Below are positions 51,081 to 60,686 of a stretch of 64,000 bases of DNA, one piece after another. The DNA is from an uncultured Acidobacteriota bacterium (GTDB lineage: Bacteria > Acidobacteriota > Blastocatellia > Pyrinomonadales > Pyrinomonadaceae). Position numbers and translations under genes: made by a program. The notes beneath the pieces are model-generated. The model made no database searches and had not been told where the DNA came from. It saw only the letters and a program-made list of their open reading frames with translations. Where the stretch lies: positions 62,001-126,000 of the forward strand of contig CALMAH010000013.1 of the NCBI GenBank assembly GCA_937859595.1. The letters are read 5' to 3'. The stretch's first letter is position 1. Each line of letters begins with the position of its first letter.

Positions 51081-51494
51081 CTATTGGCCAGATTTCTCGG
51101 CCTCTTCGGCCTTATATCGCTGAAGTTGGGCCATGATCTTTTTGCATTCGCCGGCAAGTTTTTCAGGGTCGCTCTTGTTTTCTTCGACGCTTTTTCGAAT
51201 CGCCTCGCGGATTGCGTTTTCCCAGTATTTCCGGAAAGCCTTTACGATGTAGCCTTCGTCGTCCTTTTCGCTCCTGGCCTGGCCCATCAGTTCGTCCATA
51301 ACGGCGTCGCACTCGGGTATCCCGATCCGCTCATCACCGACGGCCACGTCTACGGCCCGGTCGCCCGTGGTCTTAGAACGCTCTGACGTGCCATCGCCGT
51401 CTCCTGAGCTTGAAAGGGGGTTTAGGCTCCCGCAGCCAAGAGCAAACATCAACAGCAGACCGGCGGCACATATTGTATTTACTTTATTCTTCAT
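51081..51494 (-). CDS. Small lipoprotein, unknown function
   Basis: 137 residues. Lipoprotein signal peptide ICAAGLLLMFALGC with lipidation at Cys21. A Ser/Gly/Asp linker leads to a domain with a Cys pair (GIPECDAVMDELMG and LAGECKKIMAQLQRY) flanking a helical region, KAFRKYWENAIREAIRKSVE. No family was recognised. Its stop is two bases from the stop of the large secreted protein on the opposite strand. Confidence 0.65.
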   Translation of the reverse strand: MKNKVNTICAAGLLLMFALGCGSLNPLSSSGDGDGTSERSKTTGDRAVDVAVGDERIGIPECDAVMDELMGQARSEKDDEGYIVKAFRKYWENAIREAIRKSVEENKSDPEKLAGECKKIMAQLQRYKAEEAEKSGQ

Positions 51495-51555
51495 AATCTC
51501 TTAAACCTTTCGGCCTCATAAATGGCCCGGGCCCTAATGATACGGACGCCAAACG

Positions 51556-53961
51556 CTAAGCATACTGCAAATTGGCGTATTTCTCTATCATCTTCTTCTG
51601 TCCCACCCCGGGAAAGCTTATCGTAAGTTTCACGTTGTCGCCGCTTCCCTCGCGACGCAGGACCAACCCCTTTCCATACTTCTCGTGCCGCACGTGGGAG
51701 CCGGCAACAAAACCTTTCGGCGGTTCCGGTTTGCCGTGCTCCGTTCTTTGCGCGGCAAAGGCCTTTAGCTTTTCTATCCCTGTTTGAGAACGCTCGCTCG
51801 TTGAAGACTCGTCCTTATCCGTAACGGCCCCGGCTTCGCGTTTCTTGAAAAACTCCGCAACTGCTTCAACGCTGTTGTAGGTCTTCCCTGTAAATAGCTT
51901 TCGGGGCTTCTCCGTTCGGTTCTCTCCACGTAGCGCAGCCGCAGCATATTTGTTCGATATGGTCGCATCGCTGCGGGCATATGAAAGCCATGACGGCCCA
52001 TACGAAAGGTCCTCGATCAACTCGAGGGGAAGCTCGTTGAGGAATTGCGACGGCTCAGACGCCATCTCCTCACCATAGACCCGCCGCCGCATAGAATGCG
52101 TAACATATAGCAGCCGCTCCGCCCGGGTAATGGCAACATAAGCAAGCCGCCGTTCTTCCTCCAGTTCCTTGGCGTCATTGATACTGCGCGAGTGTGGAAA
52201 AATACCGTCCTCCATCCCAACGAGGAAAACGATCGGGAACTCGAGGCCCTTTGCCGCATGCGCCGTCATCAAGGTGACCGCGGCGTTCCGGTCATACTTG
52301 TCCGTGTCAGAAGTTAATGCTGCGTGGTCAATGAAATCGCGCAGGCCAAGTTCTGGCGAATCGTCATATTCGGCGGCCGCGTTGACTAATTCTTCCAGGT
52401 TCTCGAGCCGGGTCTCTGCCTCATCGGTCCCCTCTGAGCTGAGCGCGAAGGAATAGCCACTTTCGTCCATCGCCGAGATCACAACGTCGCTGACCTTGCA
52501 CGCGCCGGCGGCGGCTTCTTCGGCCTTTTGACGCAGTCGTTCAATGACCCGCTTAAACGTCCTGAGAGCATCCTTTGCTCGATTGCTCAGCGAGGTATCC
52601 GCCGCGGCGGTTGGCTCCGTGATCTCGCCGAGCGTTTCCCAAAGCGAGGTCCCAAGGCTGCGCGAATGGGCATAAAGCTCGTTCAGGGTCGTTTTTCCTA
52701 TGCCCCGCGGCGGTGTGTTTATAACGCGCAAAAGCGCGACATCATCTGAGGGATTCAACGCTAGTTTAAGATATGCGACTATGTCCTTTATCTCCTGCCG
52801 TTCATAGAATGAAAAACCACCCACGATGTTGTAGCTGATGCGTGCCCTCCTTAATGCTTCCTCGAAAGTTCGAGACTGTGCGTTCGTCCGGTAGAGCACC
52901 GCGACTCGTGTGCCCGGCTCGCGTCGCAGGTGCTCCTCGATCCTGTCGGCCGCAAACCGGCCTTCGCTGTCTGCGTCAGAAGCCTGAAAATAGAAAATAC
53001 GTTCGCCTCCGGCGTTTGACGTCCACAACTTCTTCTTCTTCTGGTTCGCGTTGTTCCTTATTACCGCATCCGCCGCGTCGAGTATGGTCTGTGTGGAACG
53101 ATAATTTTGTTCCAGTAATATCACTCGTGCTTCGGGAAAATGCTCCTCAAACTCGAGTATGTTGCGGATGTCCGCCTGGCGAAAACCGTAAATGCTCTGC
53201 GCGTCGTCGCCAACCACGCAGATGTTCTGCTGTTTCTCGGTCAGATATTTGACGAGGGCAAGCTGAAGCGGGTTTGTGTCCTGATATTCGTCGATCAGAA
53301 TGTACTTAAAACGCTCATTATACTTGTCTCGCACATCGGCTGAACGCCGCAGCAGCCTGACGGTCTTGATCAAAAGGTCGTCAAAATCCAAGGCGTTAGC
53401 GGCTCTCAGTCGCTCCTCGTACATCCGGAATACCTTTGCCGTTGCAGCCCTTTTCTCGTCCGTATGCTCTACGCGCGAGGTGAAGAGTTCAACGTCGTCG
53501 CCCCTGTTCTTCGCGCCGCTGATGGCCGCACGGACCACGCGTGGCACCACTTGTTTTTCGTCAAATCCGAGGTCTCGAATGCACGCCTTGATCACCTTTG
53601 TCGAATCGTCAGTGTCATAGATCGTAAATGTCTTCTTGTATCCTTCTTCAAGTTTTTCGATGTCCTGCCTCAGAATCCGCACACAAAGGCTGTGGAAGGT
53701 GGAGATCAGAGGAAACGAATTGAGTCGTTCGCCGGCTAGCAGCCCTTCAACACGCTGACGCATTTCGCCCGCGGCCTTATTCGTGAATGTAACTGCGAGT
53801 ATTTGGTGGGGGACGACGGCTTTTTCTGCGATCAGATAGGCGATCCTGACCGTTATCACCCTCGTCTTGCCCGAACCTGCGCCGGCGAGTACAAGTAAAG
53901 GGCCCTCGGTGCATTTGACTGCCTCAAGCTGCTGATCGTTCAGATCGGAAAACAGGTCCAT
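51556..53961 (-). CDS. pcrA: ATP-dependent DNA helicase PcrA/UvrD
   Basis: SF1A 3'-5' helicase for repair and replication restart. 801 residues. Motifs: Walker A LVLAGAGSGKTRVITVRIAY, AVTFTNKAAGEMRQRV, STFHSLCVRILRQD, ILIDEYQDTNPLQLALV, VVGDDAQSIYGFRQADIRNI, LEQNYRSTQTIL, VTLMTAHAAKGLEFPIVFLV and YVAITRAERLLYVTHS. The C-terminal Tudor-like domain with GSHVRHEKYGKGLVLRREG is the PcrA RNA polymerase contact region. First gene upstream is an isochorismatase-like hydrolase, 7 bases away. Confidence 0.97.
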   Translation of the reverse strand: MDLFSDLNDQQLEAVKCTEGPLLVLAGAGSGKTRVITVRIAYLIAEKAVVPHQILAVTFTNKAAGEMRQRVEGLLAGERLNSFPLISTFHSLCVRILRQDIEKLEEGYKKTFTIYDTDDSTKVIKACIRDLGFDEKQVVPRVVRAAISGAKNRGDDVELFTSRVEHTDEKRAATAKVFRMYEERLRAANALDFDDLLIKTVRLLRRSADVRDKYNERFKYILIDEYQDTNPLQLALVKYLTEKQQNICVVGDDAQSIYGFRQADIRNILEFEEHFPEARVILLEQNYRSTQTILDAADAVIRNNANQKKKKLWTSNAGGERIFYFQASDADSEGRFAADRIEEHLRREPGTRVAVLYRTNAQSRTFEEALRRARISYNIVGGFSFYERQEIKDIVAYLKLALNPSDDVALLRVINTPPRGIGKTTLNELYAHSRSLGTSLWETLGEITEPTAAADTSLSNRAKDALRTFKRVIERLRQKAEEAAAGACKVSDVVISAMDESGYSFALSSEGTDEAETRLENLEELVNAAAEYDDSPELGLRDFIDHAALTSDTDKYDRNAAVTLMTAHAAKGLEFPIVFLVGMEDGIFPHSRSINDAKELEEERRLAYVAITRAERLLYVTHSMRRRVYGEEMASEPSQFLNELPLELIEDLSYGPSWLSYARSDATISNKYAAAALRGENRTEKPRKLFTGKTYNSVEAVAEFFKKREAGAVTDKDESSTSERSQTGIEKLKAFAAQRTEHGKPEPPKGFVAGSHVRHEKYGKGLVLRREGSGDNVKLTISFPGVGQKKMIEKYANLQYA

Positions 53962-53968
53962 TTATTAG

Positions 53969-54568
53969 TTAGGTACCAACGGCACGTTCTACCGATGCTA
54001 GGTCTGCTCGGCATTTTGCAATGCTCTGAATATCCTTGAACGCCGGATCTCTCGAGTCGCGCGCTAGTTCGAAAAGGGCCATCTCCACCGACGTCGGCAC
54101 CGCTCCTAGTCCGAACAGTCTCTTGAGGCCTGTTTCCTTGTCTGCCTCGACTCGGGACGCGACGGCGTCTTCCACGACGTGAACAGTAAACCCATTCTCG
54201 ATCAGCTCCTGAGCGGTTTGGCCGACACAAATGTGGGTCTCGATGCCGCACAAGATAACCTGGTCGCGACCGTCTGACCGGAGTTGCTCGCGAAACGCCT
54301 CAGAAGCCCACGCGCTGAAGGTCGTCTTCTCGATTACCGGCACATTGTTTCCAAGAGCATTGCGGATCTCAGCCGCCGTATGGCCTAGTCCCTTCGGGTA
54401 TTGTTCGGTTACCACGATCGGCACATTAAGCAGGGAGCAGCCCCGAACAAGATCGACAATTCTCGCCGCGAGCAGTTCACACCTCGGAATCATGGGCCGA
54501 AAGGCCTCTTGGACATCGATGATGGCAAGGATCGAGCGTGTCCTATCGAGAAGATTGCTGTGTGACAT
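53969..54568 (-). CDS. Isochorismatase-family cysteine hydrolase
   Basis: 199 residues. The catalytic triad of the family is visible: Asp in AIIDVQEAFRPMI, Lys in PVIEKTTFSAWAS, and Cys in LCGIETHICVGQTAQELIE. The rest follows the fold (IVVTEQYPKGLGHTAAEI, FTVHVVEDAVASR). The substrate is not predictable: nicotinamide, ureidoacrylate and isochorismate hydrolases share this pattern. It starts three bases after a small membrane-protein gene. Confidence 0.88.
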   Translation of the reverse strand: MSHSNLLDRTRSILAIIDVQEAFRPMIPRCELLAARIVDLVRGCSLLNVPIVVTEQYPKGLGHTAAEIRNALGNNVPVIEKTTFSAWASEAFREQLRSDGRDQVILCGIETHICVGQTAQELIENGFTVHVVEDAVASRVEADKETGLKRLFGLGAVPTSVEMALFELARDSRDPAFKDIQSIAKCRADLASVERAVGT

Positions 54569-54571
54569 CGT

Positions 54572-54766
54572 TTACTCCGTGAGCTTGGCGGCCTCGGCCG
54601 CCGTCCGGGCCTTTTCAGCCGCCTTTTGCGCTTCGCGCTCGCGGCGTTCCGCCATCTCCTTCCGGTAAGTCTTCGCAAAGAAAAACAGTACGACCCCGCA
54701 TACGATCAGGATAAGCACCATCATCGATGCAATGAAGTAGACTTCCGCGGTTGCGGCACCCGGCAT
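54572..54766 (-). CDS. Small single-pass membrane protein, 64 aa, unknown function
   Basis: MPGAATAEVYFIAS, then a hydrophobic helix (MMVLILIVCGVVLFFFA), then a charged amphipathic tail (YRKEMAERREREAQKAAEKA) rich in Lys/Glu/Ala. It reads as a coiled coil or long helix in the cytoplasm. The stop lies three bases before the isochorismatase start, so it is translated with it. No family recognised. Confidence 0.55.
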   Translation of the reverse strand: MPGAATAEVYFIASMMVLILIVCGVVLFFFAKTYRKEMAERREREAQKAAEKARTAAEAAKLTE

Positions 54767-54854
54767 GTCTTGAGTTTAAATGCAGCGAATGGGGGATTCA
54801 AGTTCGGCGTGTTGAATACACCGAACCCCACGCTTCCAACGCCTTCCGGAGGCA

Positions 54855-55298
54855 TTAGCTCGGCGGCCGATCGGCCGGGAAGGCCATGGCTTCAGAGCCG
54901 TTTTCGAGCAGCCTTTTATATTTTTCCGGTATAGTTTTGACCTTCTTGGTTGTGTCTGTCACCAAATGGAGTGTTTCGCCCTCGGCAACCAGCGTGTTGT
55001 CTCGCGGACGAATTACCTCGTAAATGAACCGGATCGAGCGGCTTCGGACATCTGCCACCTTGGTGCGAATGTGAAGAATGTCTTCGTAATAGGCAGGAGA
55101 CTTGTAGCGGACGTAGCTTTCAGCTACCACCATCAATGAGCCGTCTTCCTCCTCCATATCTCGGTATGAAAAGCCCCGCCCGCGGCACAGATCGCTGCGG
55201 CCCGTCTCAAACCAGATCAGGTAGTTAGAGTGATGGGCGATGCCCATCTGGTCGGTCTCGGCATACCGGACCCGGATCTCGGTCTCGTGCCAATCCAT
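54855..55298 (-). CDS. Acyl-CoA thioesterase, hotdog fold (YbgC/4HBT type)
   Basis: 147 residues. The family active-site region is VRYAETDQMGIAHHSNYLIW, with the catalytic Asp, followed by FETGRSDLCRGRGFSYRDME. Strands ADVRSRSIRFIYEVIRP and TLVAEGETLHLVTD complete the hotdog fold. The usual substrates are short- and medium-chain or aromatic acyl-CoA. It lies 71 bases downstream of the tRNA-Gln gene on the same strand, so the tRNA promoter may serve both. Confidence 0.9.
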   Translation of the reverse strand: MDWHETEIRVRYAETDQMGIAHHSNYLIWFETGRSDLCRGRGFSYRDMEEEDGSLMVVAESYVRYKSPAYYEDILHIRTKVADVRSRSIRFIYEVIRPRDNTLVAEGETLHLVTDTTKKVKTIPEKYKRLLENGSEAMAFPADRPPS

Positions 55299-55369
55299 AA
55301 AAAGTGGCCGGAGATCAGCGGTCGATGGTCAGAAATCTCTAGTCGCTGACAACCGACCTCAACAAAATT

Positions 55370-55443
55370 TGGCTGGGAGACAGGGATTCGAACCCCGATA
55401 GCCAGAGCCAGAATCTGGAGTCCTACCATTAGACGATCTCCCA
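55370..55443 (-). tRNA. tRNA-Gln (anticodon CUG)
   Basis: Cloverleaf folds by eye on the minus strand. The acceptor stem is TGGGAGA with TCTCCCA, then discriminator G and an encoded CCA. The D-arm contains AATGGTAGGA, the anticodon stem CCAGA/TCTGG holds the loop TTCTGGC (anticodon CTG), and the T-arm is GGGGTTCGAATCCC. Gln is assigned from the anticodon. A UUG-reading tRNA-Gln is expected elsewhere. Confidence 0.95.
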
Positions 55444-55541
55444 GCGTATGAAATAATTTACGATTCCGTCTCTCCGATTGTCAAATTCCGGCCCCGGGCC
55501 ATCTTGCCATGCCGACCGAATAAGGTCAGAATAAGGGTTTT

Positions 55542-56000
55542 ATGTCGGTCGGCCAAGATATTCTTACAAATCGCCAGGCGTTTCATGAATACCATATCCT
55601 CGATAAGTACGAGGCGGGTGCCGTGCTGCTCGGCACCGAAGTCAAAAGCATCATGGCGGGCCGAATACAGCTAAAGGACTCGTATGTTGCGATAAAGGAC
55701 GGCGAGGTTTTTCTTTTCAACGCTCACATTTCTCCGTATTCCCACGGAAACAGGCAAAACCATGACCCGCTTCGCACCCGCAAGCTTTTGCTGCACCGCC
55801 GGGAGATCGAAAAACTCGAAAAGGCGACCGCCCAAAAGGGTATGACGCTCGTTGTCACCTCGATCTATTGGAAGAACGGCCGGATCAAATTCGAGATCGG
55901 CATTGCCAAAGGCAAAAAGCTATATGACAAACGCGAAACGGAAATGAAAAAAACTGTAGAACGGGAAACACTACAACAGTTGAAAGAAAGTGTGAGATAA
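55542..56000 (+). CDS. smpB: SsrA-binding protein SmpB
   Basis: Binds tmRNA for rescue of stalled ribosomes. 152 residues. EYHILDKYEAGAVLLGTEVK and MAGRIQLKDSYVAIKDGEVF at the N-terminus, ISPYSHGNRQNHDPLRTRKL in the OB core, and the C-terminal IAKGKKLYDKRETEMKKTV helix that mimics the codon. AAGGG lies before the ATG. No tmRNA gene (ssrA) was found nearby. Confidence 0.96.
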   Translation: MSVGQDILTNRQAFHEYHILDKYEAGAVLLGTEVKSIMAGRIQLKDSYVAIKDGEVFLFNAHISPYSHGNRQNHDPLRTRKLLLHRREIEKLEKATAQKGMTLVVTSIYWKNGRIKFEIGIAKGKKLYDKRETEMKKTVERETLQQLKESVR

Positions 56001-56056
56001 GTTATAGATATAAAACGAGTTTTTGTTGGGATAACCATTTATTATAGAGGTTCTTA

Positions 56057-57556
56057 ATGAATTTTCAGGGTATTTCTTCCAAATTTACTGGAGCCGGTGT
56101 TGAAGCTCTGTCGATCGTCGTTTTCAAGGGCGAGAAAGTTTCCGCCGCTCTCCTTAAAGAATTGGACAAGATGACTGGCGGCCAGGTCTCGAAGGCCATC
56201 TCGTCAAAGGAGTTCAAGGGAGGGGCCGGTGATACGGCACTTTTTCGATTCTCAGATAAGGCAGGGACAAAAGCTGATCGGCTGCTCTTAGTCGGGGGTG
56301 GCGACGAAAAAGAATATAAGCCTGTGGACGTCGCTGTTGCCTGCGGCACTGCGACGCGCGTATTTCGAAAGGCCGGCATAAAGTCTTTCGCATTTGCGCC
56401 ACGCGGGCCTCATCCAACAGTTGAGACGGTTCAGAACGCGGTTCAGGCGGCGATAACCAGCCAGTTCGAACTGGATAAGTATAAGACCAAGGATAAAGAA
56501 TCTAGGGCGGTTAACAAACTGGTCGTTTTTGTTGAAGGGGCGAAGGCGGCGGACTTGAAAGACGGGATCGCCCGCGGCCGCGCTATCGGCGATTCAATGA
56601 ACTTCACGCGCGACTTGGCCAACGAACCGCCAAACATCCTTCATCCGACAGAGATGGCCCGCCGGGCACAGGAAATGGCGAAGGAGGTCGGGCTCAAATG
56701 CGAGATCCTTGACGAGGCCCGGATGAAGAAGCTCGGTATGGGTTCGCTTCTCAGCGTCTCTCTAGGATCAGAACAACCGGCAAAACTCATTGTTCTCCGC
56801 TACATCCCAGGCAAAGCTGCGGACAAGAAAAAGGACCCGGTCGCGCTGGTTGGGAAGGCCGTAACCTTTGACACCGGCGGCATCTCGCTCAAACCGGGCG
56901 AGGGCATGGACGCGATGAAATACGATATGTCCGGCGGCGCGACGGTACTGGGCACCATGCGGGCTATCGCCCTGCTAAAACCTGCGGTCCCGGTCATAGG
57001 GGTGGTGGGCGCGGTCGAAAATATGCCCGATGGCAGAGCGTCGCGGCCCAGCGATATCGTTACCGCCATGACCGGCAAGACGATCGAGATATTGAACACT
57101 GACGCCGAGGGCCGTCTGGTGCTCGCCGATGCTGTAGCTTACGCCGAAAAGCAGGGAGCAACTCGCATCATCGACATGGCAACTCTGACCGGTGCGGTAA
57201 TAATCTCGCTCGGCGACGTGAACACGGGCATCCTGGGTAATGACCAAGGTTTGGTCGATGAAATCATCAACTCGGGAAAGAGCGTTGGCGAAAGATTCTG
57301 GCAGCTCCCGGTCGGCCCCGAATACAGTCGGCAGATCAAGAGCGACATCGCGGACATTAAGAACATCGGCCCGAAGATGAAGGCCGGAACTATTATGGGC
57401 GCCGTGTTCATTCAAGAATTTGTAGATAAGGCAAAGTGGGCCCATCTGGACATTGCCGGCACGGCGTGGGCAGACGGCGCAAAGGCCCATCAGGCCAAGG
57501 GCCCTACTGGGGTTGCCGTCAGGACCCTTGTCCATTATCTGGAGACAAAGGGTTGA
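56057..57556 (+). CDS. pepA: Leucyl aminopeptidase (M17)
   Basis: Two-zinc aminopeptidase, cytosolic, probably hexameric. 499 residues with a typical N-terminal domain. The catalytic domain begins near 165 (RDLANEPPNILHPTEMARRA). Metal ligands and the active site: VGKAVTFDTGGISLKPG near 270, MKYDMSGGATVLGTMRAI, and the family signature NTDAEGRLVLADAVAYAEKQ near 347. The C-terminal region has YSRQIKSDIADIKNIGPK and HLDIAGTAW. Transcribed alone, with a terminator after it. Confidence 0.95.
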   Translation: MNFQGISSKFTGAGVEALSIVVFKGEKVSAALLKELDKMTGGQVSKAISSKEFKGGAGDTALFRFSDKAGTKADRLLLVGGGDEKEYKPVDVAVACGTATRVFRKAGIKSFAFAPRGPHPTVETVQNAVQAAITSQFELDKYKTKDKESRAVNKLVVFVEGAKAADLKDGIARGRAIGDSMNFTRDLANEPPNILHPTEMARRAQEMAKEVGLKCEILDEARMKKLGMGSLLSVSLGSEQPAKLIVLRYIPGKAADKKKDPVALVGKAVTFDTGGISLKPGEGMDAMKYDMSGGATVLGTMRAIALLKPAVPVIGVVGAVENMPDGRASRPSDIVTAMTGKTIEILNTDAEGRLVLADAVAYAEKQGATRIIDMATLTGAVIISLGDVNTGILGNDQGLVDEIINSGKSVGERFWQLPVGPEYSRQIKSDIADIKNIGPKMKAGTIMGAVFIQEFVDKAKWAHLDIAGTAWADGAKAHQAKGPTGVAVRTLVHYLETKG

Positions 57557-57579
57557 CCCTTAAGGGTAAAAGCCCTTTT

Positions 57580-57614
57580 GGCCGGAGAGCATTCACCTCT
57601 TCGGCCTTTGTTTT
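57580..57614 (+). terminator. Rho-independent terminator after pepA
   Basis: GGCCGGAGAG pairs with CTCTTCGGCC (one mismatch) and is followed by TTTGTTTTG. A weaker AAGGG/CCCTT dyad precedes it. Confidence 0.7.
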
Positions 57615-57698
57615 GCAAACCTTTCGGCTTAATATCGTCTTGATTTGAACCAGCGGAATACCGGGGCTTTGCTCGAGCCTGCGGAGTTTACGCATTTT

Positions 57699-58589
57699 AT
57701 GCGGCACAATCTCACAAATCTTTGCCTGGCTATGGCTGCCCTGCTTCTTGTGACCGGATGTTTTTGTCGTTCACAGCGGGACACTTCGGGCACGAGATAT
57801 GACGTCAACTCCGAGCCACCGGCCGTAAAGCCCTCACCTGAGAATGAATCCCAAACCAGCCCAAGCTCCCGTATCGTCAGAAAAGAGGATCGAGGCGATT
57901 TTGTCGTCGAGACCACAAGCTCAGCGACCTCGCGTTTTCGCGAGATCGATGGGCGCGTACGGGCCGAGAAACTACTTGAAAGGGCCGCCGATAGGCTGAA
58001 CCGATCCCTCGCCCTTCCGTACAACATCCTTCTCCGCGCCCGCGAATGCGGCGAACAGAACGCGTTTTATTCATCTAAGGATCGTTCGATAACGATCTGC
58101 TACGAATTGATGGACCGCTTCCACCGCACGTTCAAGGGCGCAGGTGCTACCGACGAGAAGGCGACTGAGCGGATGTTTGATGCGATCAGATTTGTTTTTC
58201 TGCACGAGATCGGCCACGCTCTTATCGAGGCCTACGACCTGCCGATAACGGCCAATGAAGAAGATGCCGCAGACCGCCTCTCAGCGTTTGTTAATTTGAC
58301 CGAATTAGGCGAAGATGGCGTTCGTGCGGTGTTCGCCGCCGCCGATGCTTTTGCGATAGAGTCGAAACAGGCCAAGCCGTCAAAACGAAGCCTTGCCGAA
58401 GAACATCTGTTGCAGGAACAACGCTTTTATAATTCGCTTTGTATGATCTACGGTTCCGACCCGGACAAGTATTCCAACATCGTCTCGGACGGCTATCTCC
58501 CGCAGGAACGTGCTAGTCGCTGCGAACGCGAATTTCGCAGGACGGTCGATAGCTGGATGCGGCTCTTGGAACCGTGGCGAAAATCTTAG
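57699..58589 (+). CDS. Putative metallopeptidase lipoprotein (DUF4344-like)
   Basis: 296 residues. The ATG at 57699 opens a lipoprotein signal peptide (LCLAMAALLLVTGC, lipidation at Cys22). After a Ser/Pro linker, a helical region leads to a zinc-binding HEIGH motif in RFVFLHEIGHALIEAYDLPI, with a possible third ligand in NEEDAADRLSAFVNL. Paired cysteines (ARECGEQN, ITICYELM, SLCMIYG, RCEREF) may form disulfides outside the cell. The general layout fits DUF4344, whose substrates are unknown. GGAG is 13 bases before the ATG, rather far. Confidence 0.75.
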   Translation: MRHNLTNLCLAMAALLLVTGCFCRSQRDTSGTRYDVNSEPPAVKPSPENESQTSPSSRIVRKEDRGDFVVETTSSATSRFREIDGRVRAEKLLERAADRLNRSLALPYNILLRARECGEQNAFYSSKDRSITICYELMDRFHRTFKGAGATDEKATERMFDAIRFVFLHEIGHALIEAYDLPITANEEDAADRLSAFVNLTELGEDGVRAVFAAADAFAIESKQAKPSKRSLAEEHLLQEQRFYNSLCMIYGSDPDKYSNIVSDGYLPQERASRCEREFRRTVDSWMRLLEPWRKS

Positions 58590-58614
58590 ACAAAACCTCA
58601 GTTAAGGAGAAAAT

Positions 58615-59226
58615 ATGAAACGGTGGCTTCAATCGATATTCATAGGATCTGATGGAAAAATAAGCGGGATCGTTGCACTGGCGATCGTTGCTCTTATCGC
58701 TCTTGGATGCACATGCACCCGGAGCCTTGACCTCGGCGATGTTGCCGAGAACACCTCTACTTCTAACGATTCCCCCACATCCGAAAACACTCCTGCCAAT
58801 GACCGACGCAGCGGACCAACGAGGCGTGCGGATGCTTCGAAGGGTGAAATGCCCGACGACGACGAACTGCAATCAATGATCAAAGCGACTCTGCTCGAGT
58901 TTAATGATGCGATCCAGTCGGAAGATTTCACTGAGTTCTATTCAAATATCTGTGAGCCATGGAAAAAGCAGACCTCTCCCGAAAAACTGAAGGCCTCGTT
59001 CCAGAAATTTATCGATTCGAATATCACTATTGCCTCGATAGATCCACTCACAGCCGAGTTTTCGCCGCAGCCCTCGGTGGGCCGTGAACTTGGCTACAGA
59101 ACTCTAAAGATCAACGGAAGGTACTCGACAAGTCCTATGTTGACCAAGTTCGAACTGAATTACATTCCTGAAGGCAAGGAGTGGAAGCTTTCAAAGATCG
59201 TGGTTGATACGACACAGCGAAACTAG
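58615..59226 (+). CDS. Secreted lipoprotein with Ser/Thr-rich linker, unknown function
   Basis: 203 residues. AAGGAGAAAAT precedes the ATG. A hydrophobic segment (ISGIVALAIVALIALGC) ends in a lipobox with Cys at residue 32. The linker (~38-75) is rich in Ser/Thr/Asn/Pro. The C-terminal domain (LQSMIKATLLEFNDAIQSED, FTEFYSNICEPWKK, YTSP-like strands, FELNYIPEGKEWKLSKIVVD) reads as an NTF2-like alpha-beta cone, as in many secreted binding proteins. No catalytic motif is visible. Only 26 bases follow the metallopeptidase stop, so the two are probably co-transcribed. Confidence 0.65.
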   Translation: MKRWLQSIFIGSDGKISGIVALAIVALIALGCTCTRSLDLGDVAENTSTSNDSPTSENTPANDRRSGPTRRADASKGEMPDDDELQSMIKATLLEFNDAIQSEDFTEFYSNICEPWKKQTSPEKLKASFQKFIDSNITIASIDPLTAEFSPQPSVGRELGYRTLKINGRYSTSPMLTKFELNYIPEGKEWKLSKIVVDTTQRN

Positions 59227-59242
59227 TTACAGCGACAAAGGG

Positions 59243-59285
59243 AAAAGGCGATACCGTTCAGACCGGACGGGAATTGCCTTTTTTT
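59243..59285 (+). terminator. Rho-independent terminator
   Basis: AAAAGGCGAT pairs with ATTGCCTTTT (one wobble), and the second arm runs into TTTTTTT. It ends the metallopeptidase-lipoprotein transcript before sucC. Confidence 0.75.
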
Positions 59286-59342
59286 GCCGCGGCGTCTAAA
59301 CTTTGAGTTTCCGGCAACATTTCAACTGATCTATTTTGAGCG

Positions 59343-60503
59343 ATGAAAATACATGAATATCAGGGCAAGGCCCTTTTGAAGGAATTTGGCGTGCAAGTGC
59401 CGCGAGGGATAGTCGCACGATCGGCGGAAGAGGCTGAGGCTGCGGCGAAAGAGCTTGGCACGGACGTTGTCGTTGTAAAGGCTCAGATACACGCCGGAGG
59501 CCGCGGCAAGGGCGGTGGCGTAAAACTAGCAAAGTCGCCCGAAGAAGCAAAGAAGATCGCATCCGAGATGCTTGGAATGATGCTGGTGACCCATCAGACT
59601 GGTCCCGAAGGCCGAGAGGTCAGGACGCTTCTCATCGAAGAAGGCCTGCCGATCGATAAAGAGTTCTATCTCGGCATCACGCTCGACCGGGTCTCGGGCC
59701 GCAACACATTTATGGCGTCTTCCGCAGGCGGGATGGACATAGAACAGGTTGCTGAAGACACGCCTGAACTCATCCTCAAAGAGACCATCGATCCTTCCGT
59801 TGGAATGCAACCCTTTCAAGCGCGAAAGCTCGCGTTCGGGCTTGGCATTCCGAATGAATTGATCGGGCAGGCGGCCAAATTCATGCTCGCGCTCTACGAC
59901 GCGTATGAAAAGATGGACGCCTCGATAGTCGAGATAAACCCGTTCCTTCTTACAAAAGACAACCGGCTGATCGCTCTCGACGCAAAGATCAATTTCGACG
60001 ACAATGCGCTCTTCCGACATAAGGAATACGCCGATCTTCGCGACCTGAACGAAGAAGAGCCGCTTGAGATCGAGGCATCCAAGTTCGACCTTAATTACAT
60101 CAAGCTCGACGGCAACATCGGCTGCATGGTCAACGGCGCGGGCCTGGCGATGGCAACGATGGACATCATCAAACTGGCAGGTGGCGAACCGGCAAATTTC
60201 CTCGACGTCGGCGGAGGTGCCTCGCAGGAGCGCGTCGAACAGGCATTTAAGATACTTCTCGCCGATGAGAATGTTAAAGCCGTTCTGATAAACATCTTCG
60301 GCGGCATCGTCCGCTGCGATATGGTCGCCAGCGGCGTGGTTGCTGCTGCAAAGAATCTCAACGTCTCCATCCCGATCGTCGCCCGTCTCGAAGGAACAAA
60401 CGTCGAAGCCGGAAAGGAGATCCTCAACAACTCAGGCATTGGCATCATAGCCGCCGACGGAATGAACGACGCCGCCCAAAAGGTGGTCAATGCGGCTGGA
60501 TAG
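59343..60503 (+). CDS. sucC: Succinyl-CoA ligase (ADP-forming), beta subunit
   Basis: Couples succinyl-CoA cleavage to nucleotide triphosphate formation in the TCA cycle. 386 residues. ATP-grasp N-terminus [20 protein letters not shown], the loop [35 protein letters not shown], and [20 protein letters not shown]. The C-terminal CoA-ligase domain has [20 protein letters not shown] and [17 protein letters not shown]. No sucD follows: a strong terminator comes 38 bases after the stop. The alpha subunit must be encoded elsewhere. Confidence 0.97.
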   Translation: MKIHEYQGKALLKEFGVQVPRGIVARSAEEAEAAAKELGTDVVVVKAQIHAGGRGKGGGVKLAKSPEEAKKIASEMLGMMLVTHQTGPEGREVRTLLIEEGLPIDKEFYLGITLDRVSGRNTFMASSAGGMDIEQVAEDTPELILKETIDPSVGMQPFQARKLAFGLGIPNELIGQAAKFMLALYDAYEKMDASIVEINPFLLTKDNRLIALDAKINFDDNALFRHKEYADLRDLNEEEPLEIEASKFDLNYIKLDGNIGCMVNGAGLAMATMDIIKLAGGEPANFLDVGGGASQERVEQAFKILLADENVKAVLINIFGGIVRCDMVASGVVAAAKNLNVSIPIVARLEGTNVEAGKEILNNSGIGIIAADGMNDAAQKVVNAAG

Positions 60504-60541
60504 AAAGATCGGCAAGGCTGCTGTGTTATATTACCGATAAG

Positions 60542-60564
60542 AACCCGCCACCCTGCGGGTTTTT
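60542..60564 (+). terminator. Rho-independent terminator after sucC
   Basis: AACCCGC/GCGGGTT stem with a six-base loop, followed by TTT. Confidence 0.8.
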
Positions 60565-60686
60565 CGTTTTCTGATCGAATGCCCTCCTTTTTATACTTGG
60601 CCGAAAAGCAACCATTTCGAACCGTCACCTCATCTTGTAGGTTAGTTTTCAAACAACTCTTTAACTAGAAAAAGGAAGGCAAATAT

